Shown: piece after piece, positions 34,325 through 43,526 of the stretch
Layout: each line of letters starts with the position of its first letter
Numbering within the stretch: position 1 is the stretch's first letter
Assembly: GCA_035503615.1 (NCBI GenBank)
Contig: DATJTI010000005.1
Span: forward strand, 31,618 to 95,617
Origin: AP-15 sp035503615
GTDB taxonomy: Bacteria; Pseudomonadota; Alphaproteobacteria; ATCC43930; CGMCC-115725
DNA length: 64,000 nt
Reading direction: 5' to 3'
Program-made: the position numbers and the translations under genes
Notes under the pieces: model-generated
Seen by the model: the letters and a program-made list of their open reading frames with translations, nothing else
Databases searched by the model: none
What the model was told of the DNA's origin: nothing

Positions 34325-35400
34325 CCGGCCTCCGGCGGAACCGGGCAGGCGCGTGCCGCCTGCGGCACATGACGATCGAGCCAGCGCCCGATCGCACCAA
34401 GCGCCGGCTCCTGCAGGTCGGTCTCGATCAGCCGCCACAGCCGCGGCACATGGGCGAGATAGCCGGGCTTGCCATCACGCTTCCACAGGCGGGTGAAGAT
34501 GCCGAGGATCTTGCAATTGCGCTGGGTCGCCAGAACCGAGGCGGCGCGGGTGAAGCCCCGTCGGTCGAACCCCGAAACGGCCGCGAGATAGCGTTCGGTC
34601 ATCATCTGGCGCAAGGCCGGCGAGACGTCGCGGCGGGCGTCCTCGAGCAGCGAGACGAGGTCGTAGCCGGGTGGTCCGCAGACCGCATCCTGGAAGTCGA
34701 GCAGGCCGCAGCGCCGCACTCCCTCGCGGTCGGGCAGCAGCATCAGATTGTCGACGTGAAAGTCGCGCAGCACCAGGGTCGCGGGAAACGCTTCCATCAC
34801 CTGTGCCAGTGCCGCCTGCCACAGTGCCAGGTAGTCCTCACGCTGTGCGGTGGCGAGCGGCGCGCCGGTGAACGCGGGCACATACCAATCGGTCAGCAAA
34901 GCCGCCTCGCCGAGCAGCCGGGCTTCGTCATAGGGCGGCAGGCCGGGCAAGTCATCGGCGGCGACCCGCCGCTGCAGCGCCGCCAGCGTGTCGATCGCGA
35001 GCGCGTACAGCTCCCTCGGGTCGGCGCCGCGGTCGAGCAGCCGGGTATAGGTATCGTCGCCGAAATCCTCGAGCAGCAGAAAGCCCTGCATGCGGTCTTC
35101 GGCCAGCACTTCGGGCGCGCTGAGACCGAGCCGCCGCAATGTCGCCGCGACCAGCAGATAAGGGCCGACATGTTCCTGCGGCGGCGGCGCATCCATGATG
35201 ATCGCGCGGTCGTGGCCGCGACGCAGCCGGTAGTAGCGCCGGAACGATGCGTCGGCGGCGAGCTGCACCGGCAGGACGTCGCCCCATCCGGCCGCTTCGA
35301 GAAAGGCGGCCATCGCGCCCGGCCGCGACGCGCCGGCGGCGGCACTCGGCGAGCCCGGGCGAAGCCCGCTGGAAAAGCCTGCCGTCACTCCTTCAGACAT
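34321..35400 (-). CDS. amgK: N-acetylmuramate/N-acetylglucosamine kinase
   Basis: 359 residues, aminoglycoside-phosphotransferase fold. ADASFRRYYRLRR matches the N-lobe, and the catalytic loop LRDFHVDNLMLL and DFQDAVCGPPGYDLVSLLEDAR carry the catalytic and Mg-binding Asp residues. AmgK phosphorylates MurNAc at the anomeric carbon and hands it to MurU. The ATG at 35400 overlaps the tsaE end by 8 bp. The operon order tsaE-amgK-murU is typical of the class. Confidence 0.88.
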   Translation of the reverse strand: MSEGVTAGFSSGLRPGSPSAAAGASRPGAMAAFLEAAGWGDVLPVQLAADASFRRYYRLRRGHDRAIIMDAPPPQEHVGPYLLVAATLRRLGLSAPEVLAEDRMQGFLLLEDFGDDTYTRLLDRGADPRELYALAIDTLAALQRRVAADDLPGLPPYDEARLLGEAALLTDWYVPAFTGAPLATAQREDYLALWQAALAQVMEAFPATLVLRDFHVDNLMLLPDREGVRRCGLLDFQDAVCGPPGYDLVSLLEDARRDVSPALRQMMTERYLAAVSGFDRRGFTRAASVLATQRNCKILGIFTRLWKRDGKPGYLAHVPRLWRLIETDLQEPALGAIGRWLDRHVPQAARACPVPPEAG

Positions 35401-35860
35401 GGTCGGCGACTGCCGCGAGTCGCGCCTGCCATTCGGGACCACCGTCGCAGACGGCGCGCCGGGCCTGCGGCCGCTCGCCAAACGCGAAGGTGATCTGAAG
35501 GCGGCCGGGTGGCAGCAATGCGCCGAGGCGTTCGGGCCATTCGATCAGCGAGATGCCTTCGGCAAAGGCCTCTTCGATGCCGAGTTCCCAGGCTTCCTCG
35601 ACCTGGCCGAGGCGATAGAGGTCAAAATGCCAGATCCTGACACCGCGCGGTTCGTAGATCTGCACGAAGGTGAAGGTCGGGCTCGGCACCTCCTCCTCGG
35701 TCGTGCCGCTGGCCCGGATAAAGGCGCGGGCAAAGCTGGTCTTGCCAGCACCCAGATCGCCGCGCAACGCGATGACATCACCGGCGCGGGCCCATGTCGC
35801 GATGCGCGCAGCCAATGCCGCGGTCGCAGCTTCGTCAGGCAGGTCGATAGCGATGGTCAC
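35393..35860 (-). CDS. tsaE: tRNA threonylcarbamoyladenosine synthesis ATPase TsaE
   Basis: 155 residues, P-loop ATPase with Walker A GDLGAGKTS (about 34-42), PSPTFTFVQIYEP and HFDLYRL, then the conserved IEWPERLG. It works with TsaB and TsaD to make t6A37 of ANN-decoding tRNAs. GTG at 35860 follows AAGGG at five bases. The 209 bp upstream (35861-36069) holds a 19-bp near-duplicate (from 35892 and 35911) but no gene. Confidence 0.93.
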   Translation of the reverse strand: MTIAIDLPDEAATAALAARIATWARAGDVIALRGDLGAGKTSFARAFIRASGTTEEEVPSPTFTFVQIYEPRGVRIWHFDLYRLGQVEEAWELGIEEAFAEGISLIEWPERLGALLPPGRLQITFAFGERPQARRAVCDGGPEWQARLAAVADHV

Positions 35861-36069
35861 CCAGCCCTTGTAGATCGTTGGGTTCAGCGCACGCAAGGAC
35901 TGGCAGCGCCCGCAAGGGACTGGCGACGGATCCGGTCGCAGGACGTCTGCGTGGCGCGTGGCGGCGCTGCCCGTGCCGGCGGCGCTGCCCGGCGCCAATC
36001 ATGCTCCCATCTGGCGAATCGCGCGGTCGGCGCAGCGAATCGCATCGTCGCGGCGCCGTTGATCCCCGC

Positions 36070-38205
36070 TCACACAGCCGAGGAGCGCTGATTTGCCGAC
36101 GCACCCGAAGCGAGCCGGACGCTGCCGGGTGCCGCTCGCGACCCCGGATGCCGGTCGCGACCCGATGGCTCCAGCCGCGGCAGATCGCCCGGCGGTGCCG
36201 GCGCGGGAGAATCGGCGAAAGCCGGCAGCCGGCAGATGATCTGCGTGCCGCGCCCCGGGGCGGGGCGGATCTCGACAGTTCCGCCATGCAGCTCGATCAG
36301 GTTCCTGACCAGTGACAGTCCGAGCCCCGAACTTGCCTGGCGCCGGGCGGGCGCAACGGTTTCCCCCGGCTGCTCCGGCGCGGCGACGCCGGGTCCGGTA
36401 TCGGTGACGCTGATGCACAAATCACCGTCGCAGCACGCGGCCTCGATGCTGATCGAGCCGCCGGGTGGAGTGAACTTGATCGCATTCGAGACTAGGTTGA
36501 ACAACGCTTGCTTGAGCCGCCGCTCGTCGGCCGCGATCGGTTCGAAGTGCATGGGACAGCGCGATTGCAGATCGAGGCCGCGACTACGCGCGCGTTCCTG
36601 CGTCAGCTTGACCACCGCCTGCAACATGCCGGCGATGTCGACCGGGCTGCGTTCCAAGACCAGATGGCCGGCCTCGATCATTGCCAGGTCGAGGATATCG
36701 TCTATCAAGGTCATCAATTGGTGGGCGCTCTCGAGAATGCCGTAGCAATATTCGGATTGGCTGGAATTCAATGCACCAAAATACTGGTGGTTGAGGATCT
36801 CGGCAAAACCGATGACGGTGCTGAGCGGAGTGCGCAATTCATGCGAAACGCCGGCGATGAATTCGCTTTTGAGCCGATCGGCGGTTTCGAGCGCCTCGTT
36901 GCGCTGGCGCAACGCCCGCTCGACACGAGAGGTGTCGGTGACATCGAGATAGCTCAACAGCACCTCGCCATCGGGCAGGGGCACGCTCGCCACCTGCAGC
37001 ATCGAGCCGTCGCGGCGATAGAGCGGGCCGCTGGCCAGGGAGGGCGAGGTGACCTTGGCGACGATCGCATCCCGCACCGCCGGCCAGTCGCTGCCATCAT
37101 CGAGAAAATCGCGGGTTCGCTCGACGATGTCGGCAATATGCGGATCGCCGGCGACATCCTCGCTCGACAAACCCCACATCGCGCGAAAGGCGGGGTTGTG
37201 CAATTTGAGCCGGCCGTCGCTGCCATAGACCGCCACCCCCTCGAACAGGTGATCGAGCGTGGCGCGCTGCACCTGGATCAGCGTGTTGTACGAGCATTCG
37301 AGCGCGAGCCGGTCGCTGACATCCTCATAGACAAAGGTCAGCCCGCCAAGCGGATGCGGCGAGACCGTGACCTGCACCGTGCGCCCGTCCGGCAGGTGCA
37401 TCACTTCGTGGCGCGGCTCGATCAGTGCGGTGAACATCTCGCAGCGTTCGTGTTTGAACGCGCGGAAATCGGCAAATTCCGGAATATTGCGGCTCTCGCG
37501 CAAGCGCTCGAGAATCTCGTCCAAGCTTGGCTCGGTGGCGAGCCATGCCTCCTCGATCTCCCACAGCGCGGCAAAGGCGGTGTTGAAAAAGCTGAGCCGC
37601 CGGTCGGGCCCGAAGATCGCAACCGCCGCATAAATGCTTTCGAGCACATCGGCATGCGCGTTGATATGCCGCCACAGTTCCGATTGCGCGCTCTCGAGAT
37701 CGGTCTTGTCGACGGCGACGCCGCCGCTGCCGCCGCTGGCGCACGGGCGCTCGACCAGTTCGAGAAGCCGCCGCTGGCCGCCGATCACGACATGGGTGCG
37801 CATCGCCGGGTCGGAAGACAATTCGGCCGGCCCGGCATCGTCGGCATCATCCCCCGAGACGGTGCCGGTTGCCGCGATCCCGCCGCGGCCGAGGCGAGGC
37901 GACAATTCGCGCGCTTCGGCGAGAACGCGTTCCCGGGTGCTGCCGAGAGCCTCGGCATAGGCACGATTGCAGTCGGTCAGCACCCCGTCCCGCCGCCAGA
38001 CCGGTAGCGGCAGCGCATCGAGCATTTCGCGCAGTCGTGCCGTCGCCGCCTCGGCCGCCTGTGCTGCAAGCAACGCCGCGCTGCGGCCGCGTTCGGCGCT
38101 GGCGAGCCTTCGGCGGCACTCGCAGAGGCGGGATCGAGCGTGCAGCAGCAGAACCACGAGGATCGCGGAGACGATCGCACAGGGCAGGACCGTGGAGACG
38201 ATCAC
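36070..38205 (-). CDS. PAS-domain sensor histidine kinase
   Basis: 711 residues. One N-terminal membrane helix (2-22), a short coiled segment, then PAS-like domains near 58-160, 185-300 and 312-430. HisKA holds the phospho-accepting His455 in GVSHELRTPLSTVIGF; the ATPase domain has LFNLVSNAIKFTPPGG, VTDTGPGV and SSGLGLSLVRNLIELHGG. The tail of about 50 residues is disordered. No response regulator is adjacent. The same kinase beside ahcY and tsaE recurs in Alphaproteobacteria and resembles DivL/PleC-type cell-cycle kinases in layout. Confidence 0.92.
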   Translation of the reverse strand: MIVSTVLPCAIVSAILVVLLLHARSRLCECRRRLASAERGRSAALLAAQAAEAATARLREMLDALPLPVWRRDGVLTDCNRAYAEALGSTRERVLAEARELSPRLGRGGIAATGTVSGDDADDAGPAELSSDPAMRTHVVIGGQRRLLELVERPCASGGSGGVAVDKTDLESAQSELWRHINAHADVLESIYAAVAIFGPDRRLSFFNTAFAALWEIEEAWLATEPSLDEILERLRESRNIPEFADFRAFKHERCEMFTALIEPRHEVMHLPDGRTVQVTVSPHPLGGLTFVYEDVSDRLALECSYNTLIQVQRATLDHLFEGVAVYGSDGRLKLHNPAFRAMWGLSSEDVAGDPHIADIVERTRDFLDDGSDWPAVRDAIVAKVTSPSLASGPLYRRDGSMLQVASVPLPDGEVLLSYLDVTDTSRVERALRQRNEALETADRLKSEFIAGVSHELRTPLSTVIGFAEILNHQYFGALNSSQSEYCYGILESAHQLMTLIDDILDLAMIEAGHLVLERSPVDIAGMLQAVVKLTQERARSRGLDLQSRCPMHFEPIAADERRLKQALFNLVSNAIKFTPPGGSISIEAACCDGDLCISVTDTGPGVAAPEQPGETVAPARRQASSGLGLSLVRNLIELHGGTVEIRPAPGRGTQIICRLPAFADSPAPAPPGDLPRLEPSGRDRHPGSRAAPGSVRLASGASANQRSSAV

Positions 38206-38284
38206 GAATTGGCACCCCTTTTACGTCTGAAGAGGGTATTTCAGACACCGGCTCTCGTTTGCCGATTATGGGGTGCGTTTGGTT

Positions 38285-38314
38285 AAAAGAAAAGAGGGAA
38301 AGTTGCGTCCCTCT
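38285..38314 (-). terminator. Rho-independent terminator after ahcY
   Basis: On the minus strand AGAGGGA, 8-nt loop, TCCCTCT is followed by TTTCTTTT. It lies 35 bp past the ahcY stop and separates ahcY from the histidine kinase. Confidence 0.82.
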
Positions 38315-38348
38315 CTCTAAAGTTGTGATCTTGCCGACCGATGGCGGT

Positions 38349-39695
38349 TCAGTACCGGTAGTGCTCGGGCTTGTACGGTCCAGCCTGGTCGAGACCGAGA
38401 TAGCCGGCCTGGGCCGAACTGAGCCGCGTCAGCTTGACGCCGAGCTTGTCGAGATGCAGCTGTGCCACCTTCTCGTCGAGATGCTTGGGCAGCACATAGA
38501 CCTTGTTTTCATACTTGCCCGGGTTGGTCCACAGCTCGATCTGGGCCAGCACCTGGTTGGTAAAGGAGGCGCTCATCACAAAGCTCGGATGGCCGGTGGC
38601 GCAGCCCAGATTGACGAGCCGCCCCTTGGCCAGCACGATCAGCCGCTTGCCATCGGGAAACACGACCTCGTCGACCTGCGGCTTGACCTCCTCCCAGGCA
38701 TAGTTGCGCAGCGCGTCGATCTGGATTTCGCTGTCGAAATGGCCAATGTTGCAGACGATTGCGCGATCCTTCATCTGGCGCATATGGTCGATCGTGATCA
38801 CGTCGATATCGCCGGTGGCGGTGACGAAGATGTCGCCATGCGCTGCCGCGTCGTCCATCGTCACCACCTGGTAGCCTTCCATCGCCGCCTGCAAGGCGCA
38901 GATCGGGTCGATCTCGGTGACCATGACGCGGGCACCCTGGCTTCTGAGGCTCGCCGCCGAACCCTTGCCGACATTGCCAAAACCGCACACCACCGCGAGC
39001 TTGCCGGCGAGCATCACGTCGGTCGCCCGCTTGATGCCGTCGACCAGGCTCTCGCGGCAGCCATAGAGATTGTCGAATTTGGACTTGGTCACACTGTCGT
39101 TGACGTTGATCGCCGGGGCTTTCAGCGTTCCCTGCCGCATCATCTCGTAGAGCCGGTTGACGCCGGTCGTGGTTTCCTCCGAGATGCCGCGGACCGCGCG
39201 CAACAAATCGGGATGCGCGTCGTGCAGGACCTTGGTCGCATCGCCGCCATCGTCGAGCACCATGTTCGGCGTCCAGCCGGCATAGGGACCCTCGGCCGGC
39301 CCGCGCAGGGTCTGCGTGATGCACCATTCGTATTCCGCTTCGCTCTCGCCCTTCCAGGCGAAGACCGGGATGCCGCGGGCGGCGATCGCGGCGGCGGCAT
39401 GGTCCTGGGTCGAGAAGATGTTGCACGAGCTCCAGCGCACACTGGCGCCGAGATGGATCAGCGTCTCGATCAGCACCGCGGTCTGGATCGTCATGTGCAG
39501 ACAGCCAACGATCCGCGCGTCCTTCAGCGGCTTTGTCCGGCCGAACTCCTCGCGCAGCGCCATCAGTCCCGGCATCTCGGTCTCGGCAATCGCGATCTCG
39601 CGCCGGCCCCAATCGGCGAGCGCGATATCGGCGACCCGGTAATCGGCGGTGGCGGGCGAATCGATGATGGCGGGGGAATCGGCGGTGGCAGGCAT
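38349..39695 (-). CDS. ahcY: Adenosylhomocysteinase (S-adenosylhomocysteine hydrolase)
   Basis: 448 residues, NAD-dependent enzyme splitting SAH to adenosine and homocysteine. Visible: HMTIQTAVLIETL, SSCNIFSTQDHAAAA, NVNDSVTKSKFDN, the Rossmann motif VVCGFGNVGKGSAA, NIGHFDSEI and the C-terminal KPEHYRY that closes the NAD site. The N-terminal 20 residues carry an ADSPA repeat absent from most relatives. GGGAG sits eight bases upstream of the ATG. The promoter region is shared with a divergent MarR gene and its palindrome. Confidence 0.98.
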   Translation of the reverse strand: MPATADSPAIIDSPATADYRVADIALADWGRREIAIAETEMPGLMALREEFGRTKPLKDARIVGCLHMTIQTAVLIETLIHLGASVRWSSCNIFSTQDHAAAAIAARGIPVFAWKGESEAEYEWCITQTLRGPAEGPYAGWTPNMVLDDGGDATKVLHDAHPDLLRAVRGISEETTTGVNRLYEMMRQGTLKAPAINVNDSVTKSKFDNLYGCRESLVDGIKRATDVMLAGKLAVVCGFGNVGKGSAASLRSQGARVMVTEIDPICALQAAMEGYQVVTMDDAAAHGDIFVTATGDIDVITIDHMRQMKDRAIVCNIGHFDSEIQIDALRNYAWEEVKPQVDEVVFPDGKRLIVLAKGRLVNLGCATGHPSFVMSASFTNQVLAQIELWTNPGKYENKVYVLPKHLDEKVAQLHLDKLGVKLTRLSSAQAGYLGLDQAGPYKPEHYRY

Positions 39696-39750
39696 TGGAA
39701 ATCTCCCTTCGGCCCGCGATCGCGGCCTGAATGATGCAGATTGAGAATAG

Positions 39751-39770
39751 AAAGATATAGAGATATCTTT
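39751..39770. promoter_or_regulatory. MarR operator between ahcY and marR
   Basis: AAAGATAT-AGAG-ATATCTTT: perfect 8-bp arms separated by four bases, directly abutting the MarR-gene ATG at 39771 and 55 bp upstream of the ahcY start. It is strongly AT-rich against the background. Autoregulation of the marR gene is likely, with possible effect on ahcY. Confidence 0.75.
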
Positions 39771-40262
39771 ATGTCGTCAACCGGTGCCGCCCCCCAAGAC
39801 CATCTCGCCCGAGACCGCCTCGCCCGAGATCATCTCGAATGCAACTGTCTCGCGGTACGGCAGGCCGCGCGTTGCGTGACCCAGCTCTATGATCGGCATC
39901 TGGCGGCGGTCGGGCTGCGTGCGGGCCAGTTTGGCATCCTCGCCCGCTTGCGGCGGCACGGTGCCATGGCGATCGGCGATCTTGCGGCGGAGCTGGTCAT
40001 CGACCGCACCACTCTCGGCCGCAATCTGCGGCCGCTCAAACGCGACGGGCTGATCACGATCACGCCAGCCCGCGAGGACCGGCGCATCAAGGAATTGCGG
40101 CTGACCCCGGCCGGCACCGATCGCCTGCGCATGGCCGGCCCGGCATGGGCTGCGGCGCAAGCCGAGTTCGAAAGCGGTTTCGGGCGCAAGCGCGCAGCCG
40201 AGTTGCGCAGCCTGCTGCACATGCTCGTCGGCATCGGCGCTGCGGCGGTAGACGAGCCCTGA
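39771..40262 (+). CDS. MarR family transcriptional regulator
   Basis: 163 residues with the winged-helix core: LRAGQFGILARLRRHG, IGDLAAELVIDRTTLGRNLRPLKRDGLI and the wing PAREDRRIKELRLTPAG. The N-terminus contains a short duplicated HLARDRLARDHLE. The ATG at 39771 leaves the palindrome just upstream; a TTG at 39741 would put the operator inside the gene. It is divergent from ahcY and convergent with the asparaginase gene. Confidence 0.88.
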   Translation: MSSTGAAPQDHLARDRLARDHLECNCLAVRQAARCVTQLYDRHLAAVGLRAGQFGILARLRRHGAMAIGDLAAELVIDRTTLGRNLRPLKRDGLITITPAREDRRIKELRLTPAGTDRLRMAGPAWAAAQAEFESGFGRKRAAELRSLLHMLVGIGAAAVDEP

Positions 40263-40275
40263 ATGGCACGCTTTT

Positions 40276-41286
40276 TCAGCAGGATTGGAAGAGCTGCTGG
40301 ATCCGCGCGATCTCGGTAGTCGTCGTCAGCGCCAGCATCAACAGGATGCGGGCCTTTTGCGGGCTCAGCTCCTCGCCGGCGACGATGCCGCTTTCGCGCA
40401 GCCGGCGGCGCGGCGCCACCCGGCCGGAAAAGGCCCGGCTGCACTGCACGACGACAATCCCAGACCCGGCCGCGCGCTCGAAGGCAGCGCGCTGCTGCGG
40501 TGTCGGGCTGCCCGGGGCAAACCCGGCGGAAACGAGGCCGCGTGCACCGGCGGCAATTGCCGCTTCGATCAGCGCGCCATCGGCGCCGGCATAGGAATAG
40601 ACGATATCGACCCGCGGCAATGGCCGGGCGAGGTCGAGCTTCGCGAACGGACCGTCCGGCATATGTGCACCCAGCGGCGCGCGGTAGAAATGCACGCCAT
40701 CGCCATCGACATGGCCGAGCGCGCCAAAATCGAGCGAGCGGAAGGTCTGCACGCGATAGGTCGAGGTCTTGACGACGTCGCGGGCGGCATTGATCTCGTC
40801 GTTCAGCAGCACTAGCACACCCTTGCCGCGCGCTGCAGGCGAGCTGGCGAGGCGCAACGCGTTGACGAGGTTCATGCCGGCATCGGTGCCAAGCGCGCTT
40901 GCCGGCCGTTGCGCGCCGACCAGCACGACCGGTCGGTCGATCGCGAGGGTCAGGTTCAGGAAGAACGCGGTCTCTTCGAGGGTGGCGGTGCCGTGGGTGA
41001 TCACAAAGCCGGCGGTCGCGGGCTCGTCATGCGCGACCTTGTGGATCAGCGCCCGCAATTCGAGCCAGTCGGCAGGGCCGATATCGGTGCTGCCGACCTG
41101 GCGCAGCGTGACCGGTGCTGGATCGGCCACAAGCCGGGTTTCCGGGAAGCGGTCGAGCAAGGCCGCGGCGGTCAGCTTCTGCCCGAAATCGGGATAATCG
41201 AGCACATCGAGACTGCCGGCGCCGAGCGAGGAGATCGTGCCGCCGGTGCCGATCACGGCGATGCGGGGGAGCGAGGAAGCGGTCAT
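40276..41286 (-). CDS. Asparaginase (type I/II L-asparaginase family)
   Basis: 336 residues, with both nucleophile motifs: VIGTGGTISSLGAG near the start and VITHGTATLEETAF in the middle, plus VVLVGAQRP and DAGMNLVNALRLA. No signal peptide, so cytoplasmic. It hydrolyses asparagine, or a related amide, to the acid and ammonia. The second ATG (41286) is chosen with CGGAG seven bases upstream. The open frame runs on to 42417 antisense to the next gene but that part is not coding. Confidence 0.92.
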   Translation of the reverse strand: MTASSLPRIAVIGTGGTISSLGAGSLDVLDYPDFGQKLTAAALLDRFPETRLVADPAPVTLRQVGSTDIGPADWLELRALIHKVAHDEPATAGFVITHGTATLEETAFFLNLTLAIDRPVVLVGAQRPASALGTDAGMNLVNALRLASSPAARGKGVLVLLNDEINAARDVVKTSTYRVQTFRSLDFGALGHVDGDGVHFYRAPLGAHMPDGPFAKLDLARPLPRVDIVYSYAGADGALIEAAIAAGARGLVSAGFAPGSPTPQQRAAFERAAGSGIVVVQCSRAFSGRVAPRRRLRESGIVAGEELSPQKARILLMLALTTTTEIARIQQLFQSC

Positions 41287-41487
41287 TTGCATACTCCGGG
41301 CTGAGTGAGAAACCGAGCGCAGCATGCGTCGGCGATCGCGACAAGCGCCATCCCCGGTCCCGGCCACGCCGCGCCGCTGGATCGCCGTCAGCGTAATGCA
41401 CCGCGGCACTGTCGCTGCCGCCCGCCGGAGAAGGTATCCTGTGCTGCGAACATCCGGACGAGTGCCGCTTGAGCGGGAGGAAACAGC

Positions 41488-43200
41488 ATGGCACGCAAGG
41501 AACTGGCGGTCGACAGCGTGGCCGAGGCCTATCTGGCGCTTCTCGCCGAGCGCGGGGTCGAATATCTGTTCGCCAATGCCGGCACCGATTTCGCTCCGCT
41601 GGTCGAGGCGTTCGCCAAGGCGGCGCGCACCGGGACCCCGGTGCCGCGGCCGATCATCGCCACGCATGAGAATTTGGCGCTGTCGATGGCGCATGGCTGG
41701 GCGATGGTGACGGGGCGCATCCCGGCGGTCATGGTCCATGTCAGCGTCGGCACCGCGAACGGTGTGTGTGCGGCCTTCAACGCCGCGCGCGAGAACGTGC
41801 CGATGCTGTTCACCGCCGGTCGCTCGCCTGTGACCGAGGCGGGGATGGCCGGAGCCCGCGACGTCTACATCCACTGGGCGCAGGAGATGTTCGACCAGGC
41901 CGGGATGGTGCGCGAGATCGTCAAATGGGATTACGAGCTGCGCAATGGCGAGCAGCTCGAAACCGTGGTCGACCGGGCGCTCGCCATCACCGCGAGCGCG
42001 CCCAAGGGCCCGGTCTATCTGTCGCTGCCGCGCGAAGTGCTGGCGGCGCCGCTGCCGGGGTTTGCCTATGACGCGCCAGGACGCCGGGTGGCCGCGACCG
42101 CCCCCGGGCCCGACCAACCGGCGATCGACCAGGCCGCGCGGCTCCTCGCCACGGCGCAATCGCCGCTGATCATCACCGCCAGCGCCGGGCGTGACCCGGC
42201 CGCGGTCGCGCTCCTGGCGGACCTCGCCCAGCAATTCGCGATCCCGGTCGTGCAGCACCGGCCGCGACATCTGTCGCTCCCCGCCGACCATCCCTGCCAT
42301 CTCGGCTATGATGCGAGCCCCTATCTCGACGCCGCCGATGTGATCCTGGTGCTCGAATGCGACGTGCCGTGGGTCCCGAGCCACAAGGCGCCGCGGCCGG
42401 AATGCCGGATCATCCATCTCGGGGTGGACCCGCTATTTCAGCGCTACCCGATCCGCGGCTTTGCCTGCGATCTGGCGGTGACCGCGACCCCGACCGCGGC
42501 ATTGCCGCCCCTTGCCGCTGCACTCGGCCGTTACGCGGCGCCGGCAGCGATCGCTGAGCGCCGAGGCCGGCTCGCCGGCCTCGTTGAGGCGCAGCGCGCC
42601 CAATGGCAGAAAACTCGCGATTCGGTCGCCGCCCTGCGTCCGATCCATATGGCCTGGGCCAGCGCCTGCATCGCCCGCGCAAAGCCCGAGGACGCGATCC
42701 TCGTCAACGAATACACGCTCATATCGGAGCATTGCGGCGCCAACCGTCCCGGCAGCTATTTCGCGTCGAGCCCGGCTTCGGGGCTAGGCTGGGGCGGCGG
42801 TGCCGCACTCGGCGCCAAGCTCGCCGCGCCCGATCGGCTGGTCATCGCCACGCTCGGCGACGGTTCGCATTTGTTCGGCAACCCGGTCGCATTGCACCAC
42901 GCCGCCGCGGCGCATGATCTGCCGGTGCTGTTTGTGATCATGAACAATTCGATGTGGGGTGCCGTGCGGCGCGCGACCCAGGGCATGTACCCACAGGGCG
43001 AGGCGATGCGCAGCAACAAGCCGCCCTTGATCGACCTCGACGAACTGCCGGCCTTCGAGCAGGTCTGCGCTGCAGCCGGCGGCTATGGCGAGCGGGTCGA
43101 CGATCCGGCGGCGCTGCCGGCGGCACTCGACCGCGCGCTGCACGCGGTCATGGTGGAGCATCGCCAGGCGCTCCTGAACGTGATCTGCCGCGGTCCGTGA
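41488..43200 (+). CDS. Thiamine-pyrophosphate-dependent enzyme (acetolactate-synthase-like)
   Basis: 570 residues with the three ThDP-enzyme domains: catalytic Glu61 in ATHENLALSMAHG, a central domain, and the C-terminal TPP motif LGDGSHLFGNPVALHHAAAAHDLPVLFVIMNN. It resembles ALS and benzoylformate decarboxylase types. No small regulatory ALS subunit is nearby, so branched-chain synthesis is unlikely; decarboxylation of a 2-oxoacid is a guess. It is divergent from the asparaginase gene with about 200 bp between. Confidence 0.88.
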   Translation: MARKELAVDSVAEAYLALLAERGVEYLFANAGTDFAPLVEAFAKAARTGTPVPRPIIATHENLALSMAHGWAMVTGRIPAVMVHVSVGTANGVCAAFNAARENVPMLFTAGRSPVTEAGMAGARDVYIHWAQEMFDQAGMVREIVKWDYELRNGEQLETVVDRALAITASAPKGPVYLSLPREVLAAPLPGFAYDAPGRRVAATAPGPDQPAIDQAARLLATAQSPLIITASAGRDPAAVALLADLAQQFAIPVVQHRPRHLSLPADHPCHLGYDASPYLDAADVILVLECDVPWVPSHKAPRPECRIIHLGVDPLFQRYPIRGFACDLAVTATPTAALPPLAAALGRYAAPAAIAERRGRLAGLVEAQRAQWQKTRDSVAALRPIHMAWASACIARAKPEDAILVNEYTLISEHCGANRPGSYFASSPASGLGWGGGAALGAKLAAPDRLVIATLGDGSHLFGNPVALHHAAAAHDLPVLFVIMNNSMWGAVRRATQGMYPQGEAMRSNKPPLIDLDELPAFEQVCAAAGGYGERVDDPAALPAALDRALHAVMVEHRQALLNVICRGP

Positions 43201-43298
43201 CCTTTGGTAGTCAGCGCGCCTGTTGCCGAACGGCGATTTGCCAAGCGGCGGCTGGCGCGGGATAGTGGGGGCGGCGAGAACCGGACCGAGGTCACGAC

Positions 43299-43526
43299 AT
43301 GAGCGCCGTGCGCGAGCTCCTCGACGATGCCGTAGCGCTGCAAAAGGACGGGTTGAGCCCCGGCCGGATCGGGTTGGCGCTGACCGACCGCTGGGAGGCC
43401 GAGCAGCTCGGCGCGGCCGGGGAGGTACGCCGGACCCGGTCGAAGACGGGGGCGATCGAACTGCGCTTTCCGAGCGGTGAGAAGATCGTCTGGGACGGCA
43501 CCGCGTGGAGCTATCTGCCAGGGTGA
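43299..43526 (+). CDS. Small hypothetical protein upstream of DUF3108 gene
   Basis: 75 residues: an N-terminal helix (SAVRELLDDAVALQKDG), a middle RWEAEQLGAAGEV, and a beta-like end FPSGEKIVWDGTAWSYLPG. Not recognised. Its stop overlaps the GTG of the following gene (GTGA), so the two are translationally coupled, which supports that it is real. Confidence 0.65.
   Translation: MSAVRELLDDAVALQKDGLSPGRIGLALTDRWEAEQLGAAGEVRRTRSKTGAIELRFPSGEKIVWDGTAWSYLPG

Noticed and set aside
39696..39770. SAH or SAM riboswitch upstream of ahcY
   Set aside because: The gap is only 75 bp and holds a MarR palindrome; none of the conserved riboswitch core sequences is visible.
41287..42417. Long N-terminal extension of the asparaginase
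   Set aside because: It lies antisense to the TPP-enzyme gene, shows no domain, and the canonical asparaginase N-terminus with an SD starts at 41286.
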